From positions 1 through 42,193 of IMG/VR virus record IMGVR_UViG_3300017963_000414: a DNA stretch of 42,193 nucleotides, one strand, 5' to 3'. The notes beneath the pieces are model-generated. The model saw nothing but the letters and a program-made list of their open reading frames with translations. It was not told the DNA's origin and did no database searches. The translations under genes were made by a program, and so were the position numbers. This DNA comes from a virus. This document shows positions 30,769 to 39,425 of this stretch, piece after piece; positions within the stretch are counted from its first letter, which is position 1, and each line of letters starts with the position of its first letter.

Positions 30769-32382
30769 ATGACCCCACGCCCATACCAGAACGATTGCCT
30801 CACAGCGCTGCATAATCACATCTGCATGCTGGCGACGAACCCGTGCGTCGTGATGCCGACGGGCTCCGGTAAGTCGCCATGCATTGCGTGGGCGATCCAG
30901 AAATGGAAGCAAGACGCACCGTGGTTCCGTTGCGTGATTCTCGCGCATCGAAAGGAACTAATCGAGCAGAACGCCGCGGCGCTGGAGGCAATCGCTCCCG
31001 GACTTAAGGTGGGTGCTTTCTCGGCGGCGCTAAAACGCCGAGATTGGGAGGCTTCAGTATTATACGCCTCCATTGATTCGATTTTTTGGCGGGCCGGCGA
31101 TTTTACGCCTTGGGACGTGATTATGGTAGATGAGGCACATAGGATACCGCTGAAAGGCGAAGGGAAATATCGGCGGTTCATCCATGAAAGCCGTAAGTGG
31201 AACGATCAACTCCGTGTTATCGGTTGGACCGCGACCCCCTTCCGCCTGGACGGCGGGCCCATCTGTCACCGTGACCATATCCTGAACGAGATTTGCTATG
31301 AAGTCAAGGTGACGGACCTCATCAAGCAGGGCTTCCTCTGTAACTTGCGGTCCAAGGTCGCCGAGACGCAACCAGACCTGGCGAGTGCCAAGAAGGTTGG
31401 CGGAGACTATACGATTAAGAGCCTGGCCAAAATCACAAACCGCGACCAGATCGTGACGGACGCCGTATCGGAGGCTGTGCGCCTTCTTAAGGCCGAGGGC
31501 CGTAAGGCCGTGATTTTCTTCTGCGTCGACATTGAGCACTGCCAGCGAGTGAATTTTGAGCTTCAGAAACACGGGATTCACGCGCCGATCGTAACGAGCA
31601 AGACAAAGCAGCGAGACCGCGACAAGATCGTCCGGGACTTCAAAGCACGGAAGATCAACGCCCTCTGCAACGTGAATGTTTACACGGAGGGATTCGACGC
31701 CCGACACGTCGACTGCATTGTGCTTCTGCGCCCCACGCTCTCAGCCGGGCTTTACTCACAGATGGTCGGCCGAGGGCTCCGAATCCACGAGGACAAGAAG
31801 GATTGTCTAGTGTTGGATTTCGGCGGCTGTATCGAGCAACATGGGCCGATCGACTTATTGGGTGGCGAGGCAGTTGTGATGGCGACGTGCGGCAACTGTC
31901 GCGAGTCGTTTAGCCGCGCCGTGCGTGTCTGTCCGCAGTGTGGTTGGGAGATTCCGAGGCAGGAGATCGACCGCCTGGAAGGCGAAGAGCGAGAGCGACG
32001 TTTACACGATCGGAAAGCATCCGACAGGTCGATCCTGTCAACACAGCCGCGCATCTGCCAGGTGGACGCCGTGCATGTCAACCGACACAAGAAGCTCGGC
32101 TCGCCGGATTCGATACGGGTGCAATACCGTTGTGGGCTGTCGATGTACCGGGAATGGGTCTGTTTGGATCATCCAGGATATGCTGGCCAGAAGGCGCAGC
32201 AATGGTGGGCTGAGCGATTCGGGAGGCCGAAAAGCGGCAAGGTCAGTGTTAGCGATGCGCTCGAAAATCTCTTCCTTTCACAAGGGATTATGGAACACAC
32301 AAAGACGATAACCGTTCGGAAGAACGGTAAGTTTTGGGAGATCGTTGCGTACAATCAACCCCTTCAGGATACCGCACTATGA
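30769..32382 (+). CDS. Superfamily 2 DEAH helicase with zinc ribbon
   Basis: The protein has 537 residues. Helicase motifs: Q-like 'RPYQ', motif I 'MPTGSGKS' (~res 30), II 'VDEAH', III 'GWTATP', IV-V 'VIFFCVDIEHCQRV' and 'NVNVYTEGFDARHVD', VI 'SQMVGRGLR'. After the two RecA folds comes a zinc ribbon ('CGNCRESFSRAVRVCPQCGWEIP', ~res 370-395), then a C-terminal domain that may bind DNA ('VQYRCGLSMYREWVCLDHPG'). The architecture matches phage UvsW/Res-type branch-migrating or replicative helper helicases. It sits between the RecB-like nuclease and the primase-polymerase, so it is part of the recombination-replication set. The stop overlaps the next start (ATGA). Confidence 0.85.
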   Translation: MTPRPYQNDCLTALHNHICMLATNPCVVMPTGSGKSPCIAWAIQKWKQDAPWFRCVILAHRKELIEQNAAALEAIAPGLKVGAFSAALKRRDWEASVLYASIDSIFWRAGDFTPWDVIMVDEAHRIPLKGEGKYRRFIHESRKWNDQLRVIGWTATPFRLDGGPICHRDHILNEICYEVKVTDLIKQGFLCNLRSKVAETQPDLASAKKVGGDYTIKSLAKITNRDQIVTDAVSEAVRLLKAEGRKAVIFFCVDIEHCQRVNFELQKHGIHAPIVTSKTKQRDRDKIVRDFKARKINALCNVNVYTEGFDARHVDCIVLLRPTLSAGLYSQMVGRGLRIHEDKKDCLVLDFGGCIEQHGPIDLLGGEAVVMATCGNCRESFSRAVRVCPQCGWEIPRQEIDRLEGEERERRLHDRKASDRSILSTQPRICQVDAVHVNRHKKLGSPDSIRVQYRCGLSMYREWVCLDHPGYAGQKAQQWWAERFGRPKSGKVSVSDALENLFLSQGIMEHTKTITVRKNGKFWEIVAYNQPLQDTAL

Positions 32383-32534
32383 CTATTCGTGAACTGATCG
32401 AAGAACTACAGGGATATGACGAAGATTTGCCAGTTGCTGTTGCTGGTTACGAAGGTGGTCCGGTCACACAAACATACAGCAGCCCTGAGCACTTCGCAGC
32501 AGAAACAGTGTTTATCGAATCGGAATATCAATGA
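32379..32534 (+). CDS. Small conserved-type phage protein
   Basis: The protein has 51 residues from ATG 32379 (ATGA overlap with the helicase); its stop also overlaps the next ATG. 'TIRELIEELQGYDEDLPVAVAGYEGG' is a pattern common in short phage proteins that follow helicases. These have a helix, then a beta strand 'PVAVAGYEGG'. No function is known to me for this type. Confidence 0.6.
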   Translation: MTIRELIEELQGYDEDLPVAVAGYEGGPVTQTYSSPEHFAAETVFIESEYQ

Positions 32535-34789
32535 ACCCCTTCCTTGAAGCAGCCCTGAAGTACGCCGAGTTCGGTTGGCACGTCTTTCCGTGCCGGCCAG
32601 GGCAGAAGATTCCCATCACAAAGCACGGCGTCAAAGACGCCACGCGAGATGCCAATCAGATTCGGACGTGGTGGACGGTATGGCCGAACGCGAACATGGC
32701 CGTTGCATGCGGCGCAGAGAGTGGCGTCTATGTGGTGGATGTAGATGTAACCAAAGCCGGGGACGTGAACGGCTACGAATCGCTGAAGGAATTCCCAGAA
32801 CTCCCCGCCACAGTAGTGCAAAAGACCCCGCGCGGCGGGTTCCACGCCTTCTACCGCACCGACAACCCACCGGCCAATAAGAACGGCTTCCGTCACGGGA
32901 TCGACATTCGTAGCACGGACTTCTATGTCGTAGTAGCGCCGTCCATCCACCCAAACGGTGGACAGTATGCCTGGGCCGACGGTTGCGCCCCAGGCGAGAT
33001 CGCGATCGCCGAATACCCGGACTTCATGCGCCCGCCGACCCGCCCATTACTCGTTAAGCCGGTCACACCGCTCCCGCCCCACGCCCCAACAGGCGACAGT
33101 GCCGCGAGGATGCGTGTCGCCGAGGCGTACATCCCGACGTGTGATATAGCCGTCCAAGGGCAGGCCGGGCACAACGACCTCTTCTGGGCAGCCCAATGCG
33201 CGATCAACGGAATCGGGCTCTCCGAGGCCGAAGCCTACGACGTTCTGGCCCGGCTCTACAACCCGCATTGCCAGCCGCCGTGGGACCTGAGTGTCCCGAA
33301 GGACGAGAAGGATTTCCGCCGAAAGGTAAGCCAGGCCAGAGATAATCCGCCGAACGACCTGCCGCACTTGTGGATATGGAATGACCCCATGTACGCACAT
33401 CTCCGCGAGGATGTGCCGCAAGAGGCGTATGGTTGGGCCAGAACGATGATGGCGAACCATTTCGCCAAGCAAGCTCCAACAAAGCAGCCCTGCGTAAGCA
33501 CAGTGCCGGCCTTCACATTAAGCCACCCACCGGGGCTAATTGGCGAAATATGCGAATGGATTGATACCACATCGTTAATCAAGCAGCCGCTCTTGACCTT
33601 GGCCTGCGCGCTCACGTTCGGTGGAGCTTTGTTCGGCAGGAAAATCAAAGATGAGATCGGGACACGCACTAACCTGTATTGCATGGGGATCGCCGATTCG
33701 TCCGCCGGGAAAGCCTCGGCACCCTCCCGGATTCGTAATCTCTGCACGTATTCAGGTTGCCTAGACTTACTGGGCGGGGAGTCCACGGCATCTGACTCAG
33801 CCCTGGAGGAGCGCGTAGCGAAGCATCCGGCCACTTTATTCTTATGGGATGAGATTGGATTTCTACTCCGCTCAATCAAGCGCGGACAGAATCAGTATCA
33901 CGCATCTATCGTATCGCTACTGATGCGGCTTTATTCCGCGTCTGATTCTACATTCACGGGCCGAGAATATTCCGACGAAGACAAAAAGCGGAAGATCATT
34001 CAGCCTTGCTGCTGCCTGTACGGCACGTCGACACCGATCCGATTCTTAGAGGGCATTTCCGCCGGAGAGTTGGATGACGGATGGCTTGCTAGGTGCCTGC
34101 TGTTCCGGGTCGACGACCAGATACCGCGCAAGACACGGGCGCGAGGCAAAAGTGGCGACCAGCCCCCCCGGGGACTCTGCGAGCAAGTGGCAAAATGGTA
34201 CGCCCGACAGCCACAAGCCACGGACGGGCATAGCATCAGCGAGTTCGCGCGGTTCGATCCGATTCTCACGCAAGCAACCGACCTTCCGCCAACACAGATT
34301 GTCGTGCCGCGCACTGAGGGAGCGGATCGCCTGTTTGTGGCACTGGATGATGAAGCGCACGACCCTGCGATCAAGGCTTCCAGCGTGGCTGCACTTTGGC
34401 GTAAAGCCGAGGAGAACGCACGGAAAGTGGCGCTAATCATTGCTGCTGGCGTGAACTATGACGCACCGGAAATCACTGAGCCGATTGCAGAGTATGCCTG
34501 CCGGCTCGTGCGACACTTGCTATTGCAGTTCACGAAACAAACGGCCCCGGAGATTGTGCGTAGCCAGATCGAAGTGGATAAGCAGAAGATTTGCAAAATC
34601 ATCAAAAAGCACGGCAGGAAGGGCTGCCGCCACCGGACAATTACCCAGAACACACAATACCTCAACAGGAAGAGCCGAGACGCCCTGATCGCGGACATGA
34701 TTGAGGCGGGCAGGATTGTGCGCGAGCCGGACGGCCGGACATTCCGCTACTGGACAGCAGAACACTACCCATGGATACAGAAACCGTAA
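32531..34789 (+). CDS. Bifunctional primase-polymerase / DUF3987-like helicase
   Basis: The protein has 752 residues. Residues ~5-180 are an archaeo-eukaryotic-type primase-polymerase domain. It shows 'FGWHVFPCRPGQKIP', the metal motif 'VYVVDVDVTK', 'TPRGGFHAFYR' and 'GIDIRSTDFYVVVAPS'. A helical linker follows. From ~330 there is a helicase-like ATPase resembling DUF3987 proteins, with a degenerate P-loop 'SSAGKAS' and Walker B 'LFLWDEIGF'. The C-terminus has a basic winged-helix-like part ('KIIKKHGRKGCRHRTITQN'). It would prime and unwind DNA as the phage replicase core. The P-loop lacks the usual GK(S/T), so the ATPase may be weak or of the variant GKx type. It overlaps the RusA gene by 19 bases. 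Confidence 0.8.
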   Translation: MNPFLEAALKYAEFGWHVFPCRPGQKIPITKHGVKDATRDANQIRTWWTVWPNANMAVACGAESGVYVVDVDVTKAGDVNGYESLKEFPELPATVVQKTPRGGFHAFYRTDNPPANKNGFRHGIDIRSTDFYVVVAPSIHPNGGQYAWADGCAPGEIAIAEYPDFMRPPTRPLLVKPVTPLPPHAPTGDSAARMRVAEAYIPTCDIAVQGQAGHNDLFWAAQCAINGIGLSEAEAYDVLARLYNPHCQPPWDLSVPKDEKDFRRKVSQARDNPPNDLPHLWIWNDPMYAHLREDVPQEAYGWARTMMANHFAKQAPTKQPCVSTVPAFTLSHPPGLIGEICEWIDTTSLIKQPLLTLACALTFGGALFGRKIKDEIGTRTNLYCMGIADSSAGKASAPSRIRNLCTYSGCLDLLGGESTASDSALEERVAKHPATLFLWDEIGFLLRSIKRGQNQYHASIVSLLMRLYSASDSTFTGREYSDEDKKRKIIQPCCCLYGTSTPIRFLEGISAGELDDGWLARCLLFRVDDQIPRKTRARGKSGDQPPRGLCEQVAKWYARQPQATDGHSISEFARFDPILTQATDLPPTQIVVPRTEGADRLFVALDDEAHDPAIKASSVAALWRKAEENARKVALIIAAGVNYDAPEITEPIAEYACRLVRHLLLQFTKQTAPEIVRSQIEVDKQKICKIIKKHGRKGCRHRTITQNTQYLNRKSRDALIADMIEAGRIVREPDGRTFRYWTAEHYPWIQKP

Positions 34790-35151
34790 CGATCGTACTA
34801 CCGCTCCCTGCGCGGGTACTCAGCCCGAATTGCGCGGTTGCTACGCCTGGCGGGCGATTCGCGAAGGCCGCGGCAACGAAGCGCTACCGACGGATAGCAC
34901 GCGAAGCCGTCCAGGATGAATGCCTGGTCGGCTGGGAACGAGCCTCTGTAGCCGCAACCTTCTACTGGCCGAATCAGAGGCGACGAGACACTGACAACGC
35001 CATCGCGAGCCTGAAGGCGGCCTATGACGGGCTCGTGGACGCTGGACTGCTGCCCGACGACGACTACGAACACATGCAGCGCGAGCGGCCTGTATTCGAG
35101 ATCGACCGTGACCACCCTAGGGTGGAGTTACTCGTAACGAGACTTCAGTAA
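34771..35151 (+). CDS. rusA: RusA-type Holliday junction resolvase
   Basis: The protein has 126 residues from ATG 34771, inside the end of the primase gene. RusA signature: an N-terminal beta strand 'VTIVLPLPARVLSPN', then 'RRRDTDNAIASLKAAYDGLVDAGLLPDDD', containing the catalytic Asp residues (RRDxDN, GLLPDDD). The C-terminal strand is 'PRVELLVTRLQ'. RusA cuts four-way junctions at preferred sites; in phages it resolves recombination intermediates before packaging. It closes the recombination and replication gene group. Confidence 0.88.
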   Translation: MDTETVTIVLPLPARVLSPNCAVATPGGRFAKAAATKRYRRIAREAVQDECLVGWERASVAATFYWPNQRRRDTDNAIASLKAAYDGLVDAGLLPDDDYEHMQRERPVFEIDRDHPRVELLVTRLQ

Positions 35152-35167
35152 AGGACAAAGGGACAAT

Positions 35168-35428
35168 ATGGCGAAACAAAGACGGAAGCCGGCTTCAGAA
35201 CTTGTGGCTAGCATTCATTCCAAATCATCGAAAGTATCGTGGTACGACAACCTCCCGGAAGAGGATCGGCAGTACGTCCGAGAGGTTGTACAAGCGATTA
35301 TCCGTCACCCCGGGGTTGCGTTGCAGCCGATTGCAAAGCAGTTAATCTATGACCTTCAGATTGATCGTGGCGTGAAGACGGTAATTGAAAAACTTAAGGA
35401 GCTAATTAGTGATGAAACGACCGCGTGA
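35168..35428 (+). CDS. Small DNA-binding-like hypothetical protein
   Basis: The protein has 86 residues with AAAGGGACAAT before ATG 35168. It has a basic start (KQRRKP), then helices 'LPEEDRQYVREVVQAIIRHPGVALQPIAKQLIYDL' that could form a helix-turn-helix. It overlaps the metallophosphoesterase gene by 20 bases. It may be a small regulator or DNA-binding accessory. There is no firm family assignment. Confidence 0.55.
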   Translation: MAKQRRKPASELVASIHSKSSKVSWYDNLPEEDRQYVREVVQAIIRHPGVALQPIAKQLIYDLQIDRGVKTVIEKLKELISDETTA

Positions 35429-36506
35429 CGCAGAAAAGCTACTGGATATAGCTGAAAGGTCTGACCTGGAGCTTAAGCGCAATAATGCCATCGCTGAAGC
35501 GCGAAAGTGGCGGCGCAAGTACGCGGACGCTCTCGCTGCCGCGAGGAACTTTGAAGCGCAGGTTCAGATGTTACTTGCAATCGAACCAGAACCAGTGGTT
35601 CAGAATTTTGAGCGCCAGAAACAACAGAAAGGCAAGTCGCTCGGCGTGGCTGCTGTAGTGCCGGCCACGGATTGGCACGTTGAGGAACGAATCGAACCGG
35701 ATCAAGTGAACTTCAAGAACGCTCACAACCTTACTCTCGCGGAAGAGAAGATCAAGCGCTTCTATGCCAAGATTCTGCGATTACTGGACTGGCAAAACAC
35801 CCTGGCTCCAGTGACGGAGCTTTGGCATCCACTGCTTGGCGACCTCTTTTCCGGATACATTTTAGAGGAGCTTGAGGAATCGAATGCGCTGAGCCCTACC
35901 GAGGCTTGTGTGTTCCTTCAAGAGATGCTGTGCTCCGGAATTGATCTGCTATTGCGCGAAACTAAGTTGCCGATCTTCATTCCGACGTGTGTGGGCAACC
36001 ACGGGCGCACTACTCCACGCAAGCGAATCAAGACCAGCTACAAAAACAGCTTTGAGTGGCTGCTCTATATGACACTGGCTAGGTTTTACGCCAGTAATCC
36101 CCGCGTCCATTTCGATGTCGGGAAAGGCTATCACAACACCCAGACCATCATGGGCCGCAAGGTGCGATTCCATCACGGCGACGGCCTGCGATACCAAGGT
36201 GGTGTAGGCGGAATTACGATCCCAGTAAATAAAGCGATTGCCCAGTGGAACAAAGCTGGGGAAGTCGATTTCGATATCTTCGGCCATTGGCACACTCATC
36301 TCGTGAACTATCCGACTTGGATTTCATGCGGGTCGCTGATGGGGTATAGCGAGTATTCCGTGGAGATTAAGGCCGATTTTCAGCATCCGACACAGACCTG
36401 GATCGTGATTGATCGGCGCTATGGACTGACGGCTGCCCTTCCGATTTTCGTGACTCGTTCAGGCGTGAACTACGCAGCAAAGAAATACAGGAGGAAGGCG
36501 GCATGA
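35409..36506 (+). CDS. Calcineurin-like metallophosphoesterase
   Basis: The protein has 365 residues. GTG 35409 has AAGGAG seven bases upstream; ATG 35412 is also possible. An N-terminal coiled coil (~1-65) is followed by the phosphoesterase motifs in order: 'TDWHVE' (DxH), 'LLGDLFSG' (GD), 'CVGNHGR' (GNH), 'HHGDG', and 'FGHWHTH' (GHxH). These bind the two metals. The best-known phage members are DNA-directed nucleases or phosphatases of the SbcD/Mre11 relation, but the partner SbcC-type ATPase is not present. It may act on DNA ends or nucleotides. Its stop overlaps the next ATG. Confidence 0.82.
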   Translation: MMKRPRDAEKLLDIAERSDLELKRNNAIAEARKWRRKYADALAAARNFEAQVQMLLAIEPEPVVQNFERQKQQKGKSLGVAAVVPATDWHVEERIEPDQVNFKNAHNLTLAEEKIKRFYAKILRLLDWQNTLAPVTELWHPLLGDLFSGYILEELEESNALSPTEACVFLQEMLCSGIDLLLRETKLPIFIPTCVGNHGRTTPRKRIKTSYKNSFEWLLYMTLARFYASNPRVHFDVGKGYHNTQTIMGRKVRFHHGDGLRYQGGVGGITIPVNKAIAQWNKAGEVDFDIFGHWHTHLVNYPTWISCGSLMGYSEYSVEIKADFQHPTQTWIVIDRRYGLTAALPIFVTRSGVNYAAKKYRRKAA

Positions 36507-36694
36507 AGATCGACAGATTCGACGTAAAAACAAGAAGGCGTATGGCGATTCTTACTGAGAACGAATTTCGACATGCACTTATCTTTAGCTTCGCAGAACC
36601 AGAACTATGGCTAAAGCACATTAAGGAAGGCGGAGACTACGCGGACTACTATAGCTTTTACCGTTTACACCCAGAGGAGAAAGGCACCCAATGA
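36503..36694 (+). CDS. Small hypothetical protein
   Basis: The protein has 63 residues, with strong ribosome site AGGAGGAAGG and ATGA overlap with the previous stop. It is charged with aromatic residues ('YADYYSFYRLHPEEKG'). Its stop overlaps the next ATG. Function unknown; it opens the tightly coupled nucleotide-metabolism cluster. Confidence 0.55.
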   Translation: MKIDRFDVKTRRRMAILTENEFRHALIFSFAEPELWLKHIKEGGDYADYYSFYRLHPEEKGTQ

Positions 36695-37113
36695 GAACTT
36701 TCGACACCGGAGCCACCCGTGACGACGACACGAACAAGCTGGACTATGAAGGATTCTTCTCGCCGGTGGCCATGGGGGCGTATGCCGAGTATCTGCACAA
36801 GCACCGCAAACAGGCTGATGGCAAGATGCGGGCCTCCGATAACTGGCAAAAGGGAATCGGCTTCGATGTGTACATCAAATCGGCCTTCCGGCACTTCATG
36901 GACTGGTGGATGGCGCACCGTGGATACAACGTACACGACAGGAAAGACGGCCACGAAATTTTCACGGAAGAGGCTGTCTGCGCATTGATCTTCAATGCAT
37001 TCGGCTACCTGCACGAGTTGCTTGTTAGTGGTCGGCCGCCAGAAGCCGCGCACGCCGCGGTTGAACGACCTGATACCTGTGATTGCGTTAATTGCACCAA
37101 GAAAGCCGCATAA
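36691..37113 (+). CDS. dATP/dGTP diphosphohydrolase N-terminal-type protein (DUF5664-like)
   Basis: The protein has 140 residues. The pattern 'FDTGATRDDDTNKLDYEGFFSP', 'YLHKHRKQADGK.R.SDNWQKG', 'FRHFMDWWMAHRG' and 'CALIFNAFGYLHELL' is a conserved phage family. I know it as DUF5664, or the dATP/dGTP diphosphohydrolase N-terminal domain. The conserved His/Asp/Trp residues suggest a metal site. Family naming implies hydrolysis of purine dNTPs to dNMP, but I do not know of proof for this branch. It sits with HAD nucleotidase and MazG genes, which supports a role in shaping the nucleotide pool. The C-terminus has 'CDCVNC'. Confidence 0.7.
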   Translation: MRTFDTGATRDDDTNKLDYEGFFSPVAMGAYAEYLHKHRKQADGKMRASDNWQKGIGFDVYIKSAFRHFMDWWMAHRGYNVHDRKDGHEIFTEEAVCALIFNAFGYLHELLVSGRPPEAAHAAVERPDTCDCVNCTKKAA

Positions 37114-37124
37114 GAAAGACCCCT

Positions 37125-37769
37125 ATGCTGATTACTCACATCTTTCTTGACCTGGACGACGTGTGCAACATATTCACGATGCACGCGCTGTCGCGAGTTG
37201 GCTGCAAAGTGGAGCCGAATGAACTCGAAAAGTACGATCCTAAATGGGGCTTCGATATCGTAAAGGCAGCAAATTCACTCCTCACCCCAATCACCGGGAG
37301 CGACCTCGCTTTCGAGTCTGCGGAGGCATTTTGGGACAAACTTACGGGGCCGGAGGTATGGCGAGACGCACCGGAGTCTCCGGAATTCCGGCCGCTTCTG
37401 GCATTTTGCCGGGCGGTTGCGAGGCGGAACATCTGCCTGCTTACCAGCCCCGTGCGCGATCCCGGTTGCGTGACTGGCAAAATGGAATGGATTCACAGGC
37501 ACATGCCGAAATGGATGCACCGACAATTCCTGATCGGACCTCAGAAGCATCTACTTGCCAGCGAAGTCGCGCTGTTAATCGACGACAGCGATGAGAACGT
37601 GAATGCTTTCCGTACAGCCGGAGGCTACGCCTCTCTCTTCCCGAGGCCGTGGAACTCTCGACACGAACTCTGGCGAGACCCGCTAGGTACGGTATTTTCG
37701 GACGTAACGCGCATTGTGAGGGCACATGACCGTACCGGCGCTCAACTCCGGCCACCGGCGAAAGCATGA
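37125..37769 (+). CDS. HAD-superfamily 5'(3')-deoxyribonucleotidase-like protein
   Basis: The protein has 214 residues. ATG 37125 starts just before the catalytic strand; the frame's earlier Met lies in the previous gene. HAD motif I is 'HIFLDLDDVCNIF' (DxDxV) and motif II is the Ser/Thr of 'ICLLTSP'. Motif III has Lys in 'GPQKHLLA' and motif IV is 'ALLIDDSDENVNAF'. The spacing matches phage and cytosolic 5'-deoxynucleotidases that remove phosphate from dNMP. It forms a pathway with the upstream diphosphohydrolase-like gene (dNTP to dNMP, then nucleoside). Its stop overlaps the next ATG (ATGA). Confidence 0.75.
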   Translation: MLITHIFLDLDDVCNIFTMHALSRVGCKVEPNELEKYDPKWGFDIVKAANSLLTPITGSDLAFESAEAFWDKLTGPEVWRDAPESPEFRPLLAFCRAVARRNICLLTSPVRDPGCVTGKMEWIHRHMPKWMHRQFLIGPQKHLLASEVALLIDDSDENVNAFRTAGGYASLFPRPWNSRHELWRDPLGTVFSDVTRIVRAHDRTGAQLRPPAKA

Positions 37770-38335
37770 CGGGAGCTTTCGCTTGGATCGGCCGGCTGGC
37801 CGAATGGATCGGGCAATGGATTCCCCAGGTAAAGCACCTGGAGTGTACGGACATTGCCGTGACGATTACCCGGGGCTCTGTGGTTCGCGTGCGGAGCCCC
37901 GGGTTAGTGGTCCTCTGGCCGTTCTGGACAAGCTACTACAGCCGGCCAGGGAATGTGCAGACCGCAATCCCACCGACCAAGACGCTCACTACGGCGGACG
38001 GGAAGTCCGTCGTGGCGGGCTGCATGGTCCGATACGAGTTCGCGAGAGACGTTGAGTCCGTCACCCGGGCCCTGATCGAGACCGACAGCGTTGAGGATTC
38101 GCTGGCCGATGAAGTGTGCGCCGTGCTCTGCGCCCTCGTGACCAGTAAGACCTTCGCGGAACTGATGGAAGACCGCACGGCTATCAACCGCTCGCTGACA
38201 GGCCGGATCGGAACTCAACTTGCCCAGTACGGAGTCCGCGTGCTCCGGGCACAGCTAGCCGACCTGGGACAATGTGTTAATTTGAACCATACCGGCTACC
38301 AGCCGGGGATCAATTATGGAGAGGAGGAAGAATGA
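37766..38335 (+). CDS. SPFH / Band 7 (stomatin-prohibitin-like) domain protein
   Basis: The protein has 189 residues. The first ~30 are amphipathic and hydrophobic, a likely membrane contact. The rest is a recognisable SPFH domain: 'ITRGSVVRVRSPGLVVLWPFW', 'IPPTKTLTTADGKSVVAGCMVRYEF' and 'SVEDSLADEVCAVLCALV'. Then comes 'RTAINRSLTGRIGTQLAQYGVRVLRAQLADL'. SPFH proteins form membrane-bound rings that hold proteases or lipids in place. The long C-terminal helix of cellular members is missing. A copy inside a coupled nucleotide-pool operon is unusual. It may scaffold phage or host proteins at the membrane; the role is unknown. Confidence 0.75.
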   Translation: MTGAFAWIGRLAEWIGQWIPQVKHLECTDIAVTITRGSVVRVRSPGLVVLWPFWTSYYSRPGNVQTAIPPTKTLTTADGKSVVAGCMVRYEFARDVESVTRALIETDSVEDSLADEVCAVLCALVTSKTFAELMEDRTAINRSLTGRIGTQLAQYGVRVLRAQLADLGQCVNLNHTGYQPGINYGEEEE

Positions 38336-38667
38336 CATTTTGCACATTTGATACTTACCAAACCGAAGCTCGCACTGTAGCCAATTACCCGGACAACTTG
38401 CCTGTAATTTATTCGGCACTTGCTCTCGCAGGGGAGGCCGGCGAAGTGGCCAACAAGGTAAAGAAAATCTACCGCGACGACGGCGGACTGGTGACGGACG
38501 ACCGGCGGGCCCAAATAAAGAAAGAGCTTGGGGACGTGCTTTGGTACGTGGCGGCCCTATGTTCAGACCTCGGTCTCAAGATGAGAGACGTGGCTGTGGG
38601 TAACATAAACATGCTCATTGATCGCAAGCAACGTAATGTACTACATGGCGACGGAGATGATCGTTGA
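38332..38667 (+). CDS. MazG-like nucleoside triphosphate pyrophosphohydrolase
   Basis: The protein has 111 residues. The MazG-type all-alpha fold is visible. The metal motif is 'ALAGEAGEVANKVKKIYRDD' (E-x2-E type) in the first helix pair, and 'KKELGDVLWYVAALCSDLGL' (E-x2-D) is in the second. It would cut (d)NTPs to (d)NMP and PPi; phage copies are thought to tune ppGpp or dNTP pools. ATGA overlap with the SPFH gene and TTGA overlap with the methyltransferase make it part of one transcript. Confidence 0.85.
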   Translation: MTFCTFDTYQTEARTVANYPDNLPVIYSALALAGEAGEVANKVKKIYRDDGGLVTDDRRAQIKKELGDVLWYVAALCSDLGLKMRDVAVGNINMLIDRKQRNVLHGDGDDR

Positions 38668-39425
38668 CGAACAACCGCCTAATTCACGGCGACTGCCTGG
38701 AGGTTCTGCCGACCCTCCCGCACGCCACCTGCCTGTTCGCGGACCCGCCGGACAACATCGGCCTGAAGTATACAGAGGGGAACGACAAGCTGCCCGACTG
38801 GGAATACATTAACCTATTCGAGTCTTGGTTGAGGCGGTTCATCCACTCGGCAGACATTGTGTGGGTAAGCTACAATGCACGATGGTTCGCGCAGGTTGGC
38901 GCGGTCGTCAACCGGCTACTCGACCTCTTCCGTTGGCTCCGGGTCCGGCAGTGTGTGCAGACCTTCACCTTTGGCCAGCATCAACAGAAGCAACTCGGCA
39001 ACAACTACCGGCCACTGCTTCTGCTGCACGATGAACATGCAAAGTTCTATCCCGATCAAATCCGAGTCCAGTCCTGGAGACAGAAATGTGGCGACAAACG
39101 AGCCGATCCAAGAGGACGTGTTCCGGGGGATGTATTTGATTTCCCGAGAGTGGTTGGAAACTCAAAGCAACGTCGCTCCTGGTGCCCTACGCAATTACAC
39201 GAGGGTCTTGTCGAGCGGTGTATCCGTTTTTCGACAGCCGATCTACGAGAGAACGCTGTTATTGATCCTTTCGCGGGGTCCGGAACTACTCTACGTGTAT
39301 GCAAAAGAATCAGCCGACCATGCACCCTGATCGAGAGGTGCAGCGCCTACTGTTCCGAGATAGCAAAAGAACACGCCCTAGAGATCGAGAGACCCCTAGG
39401 GCGTGCAAGGAATGCGGCTGCCTGA
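38664..39425 (+). CDS. DNA adenine/cytosine-N4 methyltransferase, beta-class type
   Basis: The protein has 253 residues from TTG 38664 (overlapping the MazG stop; GGAG eight bases upstream). The catalytic motif IV reads 'LFADPPDNIG', with Asp where DPPY usually has Tyr. It lies near the N-terminus. The SAM-binding motif 'DPFAGSGTTLRV' is near residue 205, so the order is that of beta-class (N6_N4_Mtase) enzymes. The target-recognition part lies between them. No restriction endonuclease is adjacent, so it is an orphan, likely protecting or marking phage DNA. A 10-bp inverted repeat lies in its last codons. Confidence 0.82.
   Translation: MTNNRLIHGDCLEVLPTLPHATCLFADPPDNIGLKYTEGNDKLPDWEYINLFESWLRRFIHSADIVWVSYNARWFAQVGAVVNRLLDLFRWLRVRQCVQTFTFGQHQQKQLGNNYRPLLLLHDEHAKFYPDQIRVQSWRQKCGDKRADPRGRVPGDVFDFPRVVGNSKQRRSWCPTQLHEGLVERCIRFSTADLRENAVIDPFAGSGTTLRVCKRISRPCTLIERCSAYCSEIAKEHALEIERPLGRARNAAA

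Noticed and set aside
36691-38667. A 2-aminoadenine (Z-genome) pathway
   Set aside because: The diphosphohydrolase-like and MazG genes fit a purine-pool role, but no PurZ-type synthetase or DpoZ polymerase is in the window.
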